Below the pieces are notes generated by a model that saw nothing but the letters and a program-made list of their open reading frames with translations, did not search any database and was not told the DNA's origin. Source: Norana najaformis (Eukaryota > Annelida > Clitellata > Crassiclitellata > Hormogastridae). From it: a stretch of 64,000 nt of DNA. The stretch is from positions 19,996,064-20,060,063 of the forward strand of contig OZ029916.1 of assembly GCA_964023275.1 (NCBI GenBank). The letters are read 5' to 3'. Position 1 is the first letter of the stretch, and each line of letters begins with the position of its first letter. Positions 1 through 11,100 of this stretch are shown here, piece by piece. The position numbers and the translations under genes are program-made.

Positions 1-640
1 TAGACCTACTGTTTTTCTACAAAATATAAGCCTATTACATATCCTCTCACAGTCATATTTATATGACGAGAATAGGCGTTATTCATTCATTCAAAGCATC
101 TATACAGCTCTTTTTCACGTAAGGTAACCAGAGCCTCTCACAGCTCATCCCCGGCGAAAGAGCAGTTTTCTGGTGTTGGTTAAGGGTATCTGTAGCTTCC
201 ATAACCAGAAAGACGCGCTAAATATAAATTAGTTTATAGACTCTCATCTGTTTTGCATAAAACACTATCCATTTTGAAATCTTTATGCTGGTAATGAACG
301 TGAAATTGCATGTCATGTCCTGCCGTCCGCACGAATACATAAAGCAAATGGATAAGTCTCTATTCATCTTGACTACTGTAATTCGCTTCTTTCTTGTATT
401 TCACTTGCAAAATCGAACTTCAACAATTGCAGAAAGATAATCAGTCTTTACATATAGTTATAAAGAAAGCCTCAAGACAGAAGCATATCATCCTCTGTGC
501 TTAAATGACTGCAAAGGTTCTTATTTGGTGTAGGGTGTGTTTTAAGATTTGTCTCTTAGCATACAAGAAATGCATTGTGACCAAGAACAATACCTAAAAT
601 CGATTCTTGTTCTAAAAACCAGTGGAGTCGATTGGTGGCA
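1..640. other. Non-coding flank, no recognised feature
   Basis: AT-rich sequence downstream of the stomatin gene. I see no conserved coding block, RNA gene or clear repeat in it. Confidence 0.4.
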
Positions 641-644
641 AAAT

Positions 645-977
645 GGGGCACATATGCCACATAGGTTAGATCTATAGGACGCCAACGGTTACGTTACCCA
701 GTGTTTCAAATGTTTCATGCATAAAAAGGATGCACATATCTTATTTTATTTGCCCACTTATCAGTACCAGGATCGGCGAGGCCAGAGAACATGCCACAAG
801 TAAAAATTGAATAAAATAAAAATAAACGAAGTAGTAACACTACTGATAAAAATATTAACCAGTGTATACAATTAATATGATTGTTTTTACATGGAGCGCG
901 ATAGTCTAGCGGTTAGAGTCCTGGAATGTTAACCTAGAGATCGGGAGTTCAAATCCTCGTCAGGGCACAAAGGAGTT
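645..977 (+). repeat. Dispersed repeat with tRNA-like 3' end, copy 1
   Basis: A unit of about 330 bp shared with 4040-4377. Both copies carry the same AT-rich body (TTTCAAATGTTTCATGCAT, then AACACTACTGATAAAAATAT) and end in a tRNA-like segment followed by ACAAAGGAGTT. Similarity stops just after that. The tRNA-like part is therefore at the right end of the shared unit in plus orientation, unlike an ordinary SINE, where it leads. Transposition mechanism is unknown. Confidence 0.75.
893..967 (+). repeat. tRNA-like SINE head (pol III box A and B)
   Basis: Box A-like TAGTCTAGCGG lies near 902 and box B-like GGGAGTTCAAATCC near 943. The spacing and the 3' CAGGGCA resemble an animal tRNA such as Glu or Asp, but the stems do not close as a functional cloverleaf. 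I call it a tRNA-derived repeat, not a tRNA gene. A second copy is at 4293-4367 and a degraded relative is near 63455. Confidence 0.65.
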
Positions 978-1935
978 TCGCTTGTTCCTGCACGCTCAAT
1001 ATATTCGATCGCTTCTCCCTCCTGCTTATCCGCAAGAAATTAAAGACACAGCGATCTCTTCTCACCCACCTGACATATTTGCTTTATTTGAAACCTTGTT
1101 CGATTTAAACACAAATCTTGCTCAATATCAAGAATATATTCCTTCTCGATAACATCCTTACAGTATCTCTTGCCACATCAAAAAATCAACTTCTGGCAAC
1201 ATAACCTGTGGGGGCATTGCCTTTCTCATCAAGGAACCTGCCACCGTTAGAGATTCACTGATTTACATATTCACTGTTTCCACTCGTTCGAATGCGCATC
1301 AATAACTCTTAAACTTCCTCGCACGAATCTGACTATCTTTAACGTGTAGGGCCTTCCATCCTCCTCCTCATTCTCAAGTCCCCATAAGTCTTCTTTAAAG
1401 AATTCATCACCCTAATCATCATCCTTCATCATCCTTTCCACTGCTTCCACTAAACCTCACGAATTCCTGATTACAGGCGAATTTAATATGCACGTTGATA
1501 ATCCTCCGACACATCTGCTTTAGAATTCCTCATCACATTGTCGACCTAATTTTCACATCACCACTCTCCAGCTATTACCCGATACCTCTTTCTGTTTTGA
1601 TACACCATTCGACCATTACCTCGTCTTCATACTCCGCTGCCTACTCTATGTCTTCTGTTATTTCGTCGCATTAGTTCAATAAACACTGAAGCCTTCATAC
1701 AAGGTTTCTCAGTTCAAACCTTGTTTTAAATCTCCCTCCTCCATTGATGACCTTCTGTCTTCCTTAAAATACCCTACTCCTTCCATGATTCTTGACAAAC
1801 TCGCTCCTACTGTTACCAAAAACTTCTCCAACTCTAACAATGCGCCAATCGTAATCACACATTTATGTTGCGCCTTCAAAGAGAAACTCCCCAGAGGTGC
1901 CGATATATTTAAAGTTTCCATATATAAATATACAT
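978..1935 (+). mobile_element. LINE fragment, endonuclease part (CR1/L2-like), degenerate
   Basis: Shifting plus-strand frames give recognisable pieces of the apurinic-like endonuclease of a non-LTR retrotransposon. PHEFLITGEFNMHVDNP near 1455-1510 corresponds to the usual ITGDFNIHVD block, with Asp changed to Glu. A HIVDLIF piece follows near 1538, FDHYLV near 1605 (relic of the SDHxxV motif), and ILDKLAPTVTK near 1785. Several frameshifts and stops make it dead. It begins directly after the tRNA-like repeat and ends just beyond the stomatin stop codon. Confidence 0.65.
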
Positions 1936-1997
1936 ACATAATATACATATGGTAATATTATTTTAATCCCAGGCCAGCATAGGTGCATTGACGGCCT

Positions 1998-2186
1998 TTA
2001 GCGATTGAGAAAAGCACCAATAAAATCCATTGGCATTGGAAAGATGACAGTTGAGTTCTTTTCGGCAGAGATTTGACTCAGAGTCTGAAGATACCGAAGC
2101 TGAAGCGCAGACGACGACTCATTGATGATGTCAGCCGCATCCTTCAGAGCCCTTGACGCCTTCTGCTCACCCTCCGCAGCAATCAC
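1998..2186 (-). CDS. STOM: Stomatin last coding exon
   Basis: Begins at GTG after a GACAG acceptor (phase 0), encodes 62 residues and stops at 1998-2000. It carries [13 protein letters not shown], then [10 protein letters not shown] and [13 protein letters not shown], the conserved stomatin C-terminal region needed for oligomers and lipid association. An ATTAAA about 35 bp beyond the stop is a weak possible poly(A) signal. Confidence 0.94.
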   Translation of the reverse strand: MIAAEGEQKASRALKDAADIINESSSALQLRYLQTLSQISAEKNSTVIFPMPMDFIGAFLNR

Positions 2187-5100
2187 CTGTCGTCATTCAA
2201 TACATCATCCTTGATTACACTGACCTCAATACGTAACTCATCCAAATACCCGCAAACACGTAAAGATCTATATGTAGGGGATCACGGTGACAAACAACAG
2301 TTGTATAGCGCTACCTTTAACCTTTCAGAGAAAAGAACCCACGGGGCGACTCTGAACCACATAACCCCGTAGGTAAATATCTGCTGGCAGATCAGGAAGT
2401 TTCTCAGCTAAAGGTCCGGATTGAACTAGGACAAGGATCTAACTTGATGCGATGAAAGGAAGAGAGAGGAGAGAGACAGAGAGAGACACAGAGAGACAGA
2501 GAGTGAGAGATAAGGAAACTGGCACTGTGGACCATAAATTACTTGCATACTACTATACGCCTAGCCTGCCATCATCCATAAGCGTAACAATAACATTTGT
2601 ATTGCAGGTAGCGCTATACAAATGTTAGAGCCTACAAATAATTATATCCCGTACAAGACTCCATACGAACTATTATGGAAGGGTGCAGCACAAAGTCGCT
2701 CCAAACTCTGAAGCAAATCTGGAGAAATCGGGTCACGACTAATCCAGTTTGGCAAATGAAGTAAAAGTGTGCTTTAGGTTATAACTCGTTCATTTCACGG
2801 AGGTTATTACAGAATGTCCGTCTCAACTGCTTTATTCCAAAGCACGATCCTTTTAGGACGAGCATATAGACCCGTAAGTTTTGGTCAATATTAGAACTAG
2901 GAAAGCCTAGTTACTGTTTAGCATATTCACATTATATATCTATTGTTCTGTGGCAATAGTACGTATAAGTGCACATGTCCTGAGTTACATACACGGTTCT
3001 AAACCTACATGTACAGTTGCATAGTTTGATTCTAAATGCTAAACACCTTATACATTTATGTGGGTCAAGTGTTGTGGAGTGGAAACATTTATCCAGTTTA
3101 CTAGTCTTGTAGTCTTTTCAGTTCATTTTGCTTGTATAGAAATGTACAGGTGTACTATAGACATTGGATATACTGAAATGTGCTTAAATTATATCGAATC
3201 AGGTTGATTTATTGTAATATTTAGTTTCTCTTGCATATCTACTGTCCAGTCATAGCTACAGTATACAGTTTTATAAGTATAATCACTTTGGTAGCCCTAA
3301 CCCTTAACGGCGGAGTTTTCCCCTTCTCTCCGATTGACACGGGGCGGATTGGTGGCAGCTCCCAGTGATTCTCGCAAGACCGGTGACCTCCTCAGCTAGC
3401 TAAGTCGCACAGGATCATATATGGCTTGAATTAAATTTTGAATTAAACTTAGAATTAAACTTAGAATGGGGGCTATGGATGACGAGGCCATATAAGCGCA
3501 GAGGGCATATTACTGAGAGTTTTGAGTTCACGTTGGAGTCCGGACACAGTTACTGTTTTCCGTGGACAGTGCAGTTGAGAGTACATGCAGTTCGTAGTCG
3601 GCCTGACTGCGAGATTCCGAGTTTCGGCGTCCGTCAAGTCCGAAGGTCAGTAAACGAGGAATCTCGGATAGACGCCAGATCGGTGCTGAGTGTCGCTGAG
3701 GCCTAAGGTCTTGAATAACCGAGTCCGAACTTTGTCGTCGAAGTACTCGCACGATAAAGCCTTCGCCGTCAACGCTATAGTCGATTCCGTCATCGTCTTG
3801 TCTCTGCCTCGTCGTCCCATCCACTGCGCATCCTCCTCCTCCCCATCCCCCTGGGTTCTCGGTATTGCTTGTTATGTTTAACTGAATTTTGAATATGTGA
3901 CCTTTTATCTAGTGGTTAGATCAGCAGTATTTGTATCTATTTGCACGTATAACTTAGGACAACCTGTCTTATAGTTCACAAAATGATACATTAAATCTAA
4001 GTCTAATCTAATCAAATGACTTCTAAAGCGCCGTTATCATAATGCACAGATGCAACACAGGTTAGATTTACAGGACTCCAATGGTTATGTTACCCAGCGT
4101 TTCAAATGTTTCATGCATTAAAGGTATCACATGTCTTATTTTATTTGCCCACTTATTAGTACCAGAGGAGTGATCGGTGAGGCCAGAAGACATGCCACAA
4201 GAAAAAATTTAATAAAATTTAATAAACGAAGTGGTAACACTACTGATAAAAATATTAACCAGCCTATACAATTAATATGATTATTTATATATGGTGCGCG
4301 ATAGCCTAGCGGTGTTGGTACTGGAATGTCAACCTAGAGATCGGGAGTTCAAATCCTCGTTAGGGCACAAAGGAGTTATGCCCATAATGCCCAGGGCAAC
4401 AGTCGATGGTCGCCTCAAGTCATGATCGCAATCGAAAATCATAATCCGTTGGAAAAGCTGAAGCCAGGCTACGGTGGGTGAGCAAGTTGAAAGAGATGCG
4501 TCTTTAGTTTAGACCTGAATGACATCAAAGAAATAACAGAACGAACTGAACTGGGCAGCGAATTCCAAAACTTTGGACCAGCTACCGAGAAGGCCCGAGA
4601 GCCTTGGATACGGGGCACAGCAAGAGTCACAGTGTCCACTGATTGAGTGCAGTATATATTAGTGTGAGGAGTGAGCAGGGAACGTAGATAGGTCGGCTGA
4701 TTTAATGTATCATTTTGTGAACTATAAGACAGGTTTTGAAATGAATTAAGGGGTCCATAAGCCTGATTTTACCAGGGGAACATCGCAACATCAATCGATT
4801 AGCTTGCTATGGGAAGTCGGAGCGCCTTGCCTAACGTATAGTATATCATGCAAAGCCTGTGTAATTGGTTCCACTGGAATATCTAAACTTATATTCACCA
4901 GCCGCAGTGTGCTGCCTGTAGACGCTCAAGACACGAAAATTAAGCCAGATGCCGACGCCATTTTATCGTCCCTAGTCACGGATTTCATTTCAGCAAATGT
5001 TTGCTTCTCACAGCCAATGTTTACAGGCGTTGTCGATACTTCACTCATCACAGGCATGGAGGCCAAGATCGAGCCTCTTGAAGCTACTTATTCAGAGCTG

Positions 5101-8100
5101 CGCTGGCAGAGCAAATGTAACGGGTTGGATGGTAAAGTCTGAACTCGAGTTCGAATCCATGGATGAAAATGGGTCCTATGTAGAGCAATGCAAGTAGCAA
5201 GCATAACATTGTGAGACTGTTGGATGACTATACGCTTAATGTCTTCATGTGCTTCAGTCGAAAATCTCCACCACCTTTGAGAACTGTGTAGGCTACACAG
5301 AAGTGCATATAAAAACAAATGTTCACAGCCTACCTTATGGAACAATCGGGTTCAGTGACTCTAGGATATAAACCATGTGAATGCAAGTTTTCAGCTGATG
5401 AGTAGGAATGTTTCAAGTATGCGTTTGTATCGGAAGTTCCCTTGACGTCACGTCGATGAGTCATCATGTTGTTGACGTGTTTGTATTGGTTGGTGGGCGT
5501 CCTGCCTAAGACTCATAGGCTTGTCCAGACCGTCTGCTGATGCGGCGAGATAAAAGCCTCTGCATAGCGGTCGCAAATGCATTGAGCAAGAACAGCGACA
5601 AAAGATGTTGTATCGCTAGTTCTTCGTGTATTCGGTTGATTGTTTGAGCTACAAATGTCATTGATTATTGCTGACAAGAGGACTGGCCTTAAGCCTTCAA
5701 TATGCCGAGGCAATAAAAAGAAAATCTCTAACACTTCATACCCATGGTTTCAGGGACTTCTTCTACTTAGGCCTATTCTTCTATGGTCAGCTTAATCATA
5801 GGCTATATTGCAAAGTAGCCAAGTAGGTTATTTTTCTTCTTCATCGGTGCTCCGCAGTTATTTTAGTTGTTCTTTCCATAACAGTATTTCTGATACAAAA
5901 AATATGACAACGACCTAAATAATCAAGTTAATAAATACCTTGGCTCTGGCTTCTCGTGTCGCCTCTGCCTCTGTAGCCATAGCCCGTTGTAACTGCACAG
6001 GCAGCCGAACGTCTTTGCTGTTAAGAGCACAGCGCACAATAAATTTCTATATTAAATTATATAGAAATTTTTATTCTATATTACTTAGTACATTGTAGGC
6101 CTAAATTATTATAACAAAATAACTTATAGGCTATTCAGTTAATGTACGTAGGTTATTTGTGCACAAACGACAGGCCTACCTTCACAGTTATCTCTGACCA
6201 ACACAAAATAGGTAGGCTACATGCATAAGCCTAGTTCAGTTGTTCACGAAACATATCAATTTCCGATCGATTTGAAAGATACAGCAAACTTTTATAATCT
6301 ATAACAAAATACAAAGCTGTTTCTATTGTGAATTGCAACATTGCTGAAAGTAAAAATACCGATTTTTATGAATGCACTCACTATAGGCCTATGTAAATTT
6401 CGAGCTACTGTTCAAGTGTCACGATTAGCCAAATTAAACTTAACAGTCTTGGAGAATGAAACCTAAATATCCCAATCTAAACATTTTTAACAACAAGTAA
6501 GGAAGGCGATTTCAATGATTCACATTTGCGGATTTTAAACACATATAGCTTACATTTCGACCCTCTCCACTTTGACGCCCCATGGATCCGTAGCCTCATC
6601 TAAACTCGCCTGCAACAAAGAGATATTAACTTAATGGCTATTCTAGTTATCATTGTTGTCGTCTACAACATCATCGTCGTCATTGTAGTCATCTTCACCA
6701 TCATTAATGAAATATTAATGAAAGATTAAAGTAATAATCTTACGTCTCTGTTATCTGTGTCTCTCGCCTCGCTTTTACAATTCACCTTCATTAATGTGTC
6801 ACTTACCAACTGTCTCTTCCGCCTCACTCTATTCCGTTAAGCCATTCTTCCATCTTTTCTTCCTTGTCACCCTTCGATTCGCAAAATCACTCTGCACTCC
6901 GGTCGCTCCTTGCTCTACTCTTGTCCGTCCGTCCTTTATTAGTTAGTCTGTTTAGTCCGTCCATTATTAGTCCGTTCAATAGTCAGTACACGAGACCATC
7001 CGTTAGTCTTTGGCTCCGTTCTTTGTCCGTCTTCCTCTCCGTCCGTCCGTCCGTCCGTCCGTCCGTCCGTCCGTCCGTCCGTCCGTCAGTCCGTCCGTCC
7101 GTCAGTCGTCCGTTTGTGCAGTGGCTACCTGCATGAAGTGCGAGATGTTCTCTCTGTCGGAGAGGATCTCGCTGAGGTTCTTCGTCCCGAGGACATTGCG
7201 TAGAGTCGTCTGCGCCAGAAGACGAGTCGACCGGTGAGCATCCTCTACGTTCGTCACTGAAATGGACGCATTCGACACTCGGTAATAGACGACTGCATCG
7301 ACGGCCACCGTCACTGAATCCTTCGACAGGATCTAGAACAGCAAAATGTCCGCTTACATATCTCAAGGACATCTCTACATGTCTCAAGAACATCGCTACA
7401 TGTCTCAAGAACATCGCTACATGTCTCAAGAACATCGCTACATGCCTCCAGATCATCATTAAATTCACAAAGGACATCACTACATGTCTCAAGAACATCT
7501 CTACATGTCTCAAGAACATCGCTACATGCCTCCAGATCATCATTAAATTCACAGATAAGATCTCTACATGTCTCAAGAACATCGCTACATGTCTCAAGAA
7601 CATCGCTACATGCCTCAAGATCATCATTAAATTCACAGAGAACATCTCTACATGTCTCAAGAACATCGCTACATGTCTCAAGAACATCGCTACATGCCTC
7701 CAGATCATCATTAAATTCACAAAGAACATCTCTACATGTCTCAAGAACATCGCTACATGTCTCAAGAACATCGCTACATGCCTCCAGATCATCATTAAAT
7801 TCACAAAGAACATCACTACATGTCTCAAGAAACATCGTCAAGGTGACTCTGTGCGTGAAGATGCCGATCCACAACCCGATAATTTCTTATTTCAGAGATT
7901 TGAATTGTTGGGATTACACTGGGACCTTAAGTAGGCAGCGGTGGTGAGGAATCTTACTCAGTAAATTAATTGAAGAATAAACAGGGTCGTGGCCATAGGG
8001 TCGAGGTCAAATCGTTTACATTGTATATTAATATCATAGAGAAATCGCAACGAGACTATACCATTTGCACATCGAATGAACAAAGCAACTCGTCATGAGT

Positions 8101-11100
8101 TTCTTTTATCAAGAGCTTTGCTACTTATCTACAGAATATTGCTACATGTATCAAAATATAACTAAATGTCAGAAAAACAATGCTATACCTAAAAGATTAC
8201 TGTAAATATAATTTTATAGTAGCTATTATATTTATCGTTATTATTATTTCTGCATTTATAGTATTACCATCGAATGACGAGATATCAGTGGCTGGTGCAG
8301 AGCAAATATGTCTGTCATTCCAGTGAGTAGCTTTGCTTCTCAATAAACTATAAAAATGCTTTGATGGGGTTCAGCCCCACCCCAAATACATCAGTGATTG
8401 CATACTTGGTGAAGGACCGACCTCTTGCGGTGGAACGTCGAATGAAACGGTTCTTAGGTCAATTTTGGTGTACGAGTCAGTGCATGGCATGACGAAAAAC
8501 AAGCCTACAAAAAGCAATCAGGGAAGGTCTTTGATGTTGGCCAATTAAGCGTCGTAAAGTGTTTGAGTTACTGTTAACAGTACCTCAAATCAACCAAAAC
8601 TGTTGAATGCTTTCATGCAGTGCTGAGCAGACTTCACAACCTCTTATAAGTAATTATTAGACTTATAAATCGTAATCGATTAGGCCGATAATAGGCCTAA
8701 CGTAGCCTAATTAGACGTGAGCAAATAAGCCAAAATATAAGCTAGAGGACAGTCTTCATTTTATATTTTACGTGCTCTCGATTTTGTCGCTGATAGTAAA
8801 GCTTCTAAAAATATAGTTTATGTGGAACTATATCACAGAAAGACCAGTCATTCTTTTAAGCAATCTTACTTTTGTGACCCTATAAGAATGTAGGTAAGTA
8901 GCCTTTATTTGCACCTGGCAAGGGCACATGCATCACGCTGTAAAGAGCGATTACGTAATATTTAAAATAGATTAGAACACGAACAAATATAAAGACAGAC
9001 AAATGCATTAACTTTGGTACCAGAAGACACTTTTGAATAATCGCCAGCTTGGCCGAGTGATACGATTCCACAAGGTTCAATATGGCATGTGGAACATGCA
9101 GTACGTTCCAACTTTCCCCTATGCATCCAATTTTATGAACAATTTTCGTTAAACCATAGAGCTTTTTCTTGTCGGTGTCACATAAGAATAGCCCAAAATG
9201 CTATTCGCGGATCATGTAGATCCATGAGTCACATCAAAAACTAGTGTACTGCAAAACAAATATTAATTTCCAAGCGGTATGAATACCTACAGCAGCTTAT
9301 GCTAAATAATATTAATGATTCCATTTCAGCTCATTCCAAAATCGGTGAACGCACTAACCCGGTCCCTTGGCTCCTCCTGGCACTAGACGGCCGAGACGAA
9401 AGATAACAGCTCGTTCATATTCTTGGACAACCTTCGAGAAGAACAAACAGTGTAATAAGCACTATGTTACTTTACTTTTACTATTGGTAAACTGAACGTC
9501 CAACATTATCAGAAATAAAGCCAGGCCTAATATATTCTCCATATTGTCATATAAAGGAGCGTCTCTATGTCGATCTCTTAGGCAGCCTTGTCAACAGCGC
9601 TTCTGACAGGTCCGTACACCAACAGCCACGTTTATTGGTTCATTTGGCCCATAGCGGCTGGCCAACAGATGATTCTGGTGGCCCAATTCTGGTCAGCTAT
9701 AGGTCCAGTGAACGTGGTTGTCTATGCAAAAGGCTCCATACAAATGTTCAGAAATACATAGGCCCTACGTTTAACACTGTTCGTCTTCTTTGCGTCTGAT
9801 TCTATTAGACCTGTAGCCAATGCATGTGCAAGGTCTGTTTGAGTAGCAAATTACTCATTTATTACTCAGATCCATCCGCTCTACTTCTCAGAGGTATATG
9901 CTACATGATTGTATTCGTAATCGTATTCGTAATCCCAAGATTTTTACAGCGCCCAACGAAAGCCGCGCCGCGAGAACCAGCTTATTCACAGGCGCTCAGC
10001 CAAAACAAAATCGATAGGCAAAAGGGTTCGGTTCCAGGTCAAGATCCAAGAGTCAGGCAGAGAGACAGCGTGGCAGCTACGGTGGGTGATGTTTGGGGCT
10101 GGAGAGCAGAGGCAGATAAGAGGAAGAAGGGGTGTCAGGATAGGATCTGTGGAAGAGGAATGTTTTCAGTTTTGAGTGAAAGGCCGAAGCAGAAATTGCA
10201 AGCGATGGAGCATCGGTGTTTGTATGATGGGTCCGAAAACTGTGGCAGTTCTGAGGGGAGTTTATTCCCGAGTGGTGGGGCAGCTACGGCTATGAAGCGA
10301 TTACCAAATTTTAAGGATGAGGTGACTGGAGGGCGGAGAAGTGTTAGGGCAGAAGAAGAGCGGGTTGAGCGAAGCGGTTGTATTGTAAATAACTGACGAA
10401 GATAGGAGGGTTGGGAAGATTGAAGTGTGTTGTATGTAAGTGATAGGACTTTGTACTCGATTCGTTCAGGTATTTTAAGCCAGTGTAGTGATTTAAGAAC
10501 AGGAGTGATGTGATGGTGTTTGGGGGTTTTGGTAACAGCACGAGCAAGAGCATTCTGTATGGCTTGAAGGCGGCTTATATGGGTGGAGCCTATGTTCAGG
10601 AACAGTGAATTGCAATAGTCTAATGTAGCATGGATTATAGATGTGGCGATGGTTGATGCAGTTTTAAAGTCAAGCATAGGGCGGATTCTGCGAAGGTCGC
10701 GGATATGCATAAAGCAAGAGCGGGAGAGATGGGTGATATAATCAGAAAAAGTAAGGTTCTGGGCGAAAATAAATTCAATGTAACGCAAACGCAATACCAG
10801 CAAACCACGAACAGTACAGCCTTCTTTTGCACATTGTGGAAGTGATTCCAAAATGTTTCATTTCATTATAAAACGTACTATTACGTTACGTTACAATATT
10901 CTGCTGTATTCTAATCTAATCTATTCCACTGTACTTTATTTGACTAATTCGTAAACGCGATGAATTTGTTTGGAATTAGACCAATTGGAAACATAACTGA
11001 ACAACAGTTTAGCCTATTTAAAATCAAAATGAATAGATGCAAAATAGCAGTTTAAAACACCCAGTGTTTTCCCCCCTAGTCCCACCTTACCGAAGCCGTC

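Larger units (their letters stand above)
2190..5938 (-). other. Last stomatin intron (3.75 kb), repeat-containing
   Basis: Separates the last two stomatin exons. It holds the GA-rich repeat, the second tRNA-like repeat copy, a 36-bp inverted repeat pair and a LINE C-terminal fragment. The open frames at 3479-3881 and 4804-5345 resemble no family I know. Confidence 0.7.

Noticed and set aside
893-967. Functional tRNA gene
   Set aside because: Boxes A and B are present but the stems do not pair well and it recurs as part of a longer repeat.
6983-7874. Open frames of 281 and 187 codons on the minus strand
   Set aside because: They run through the 21/84-bp minisatellite and CCGT array, whose periods avoid stops, and overlap a real stomatin exon in another frame.
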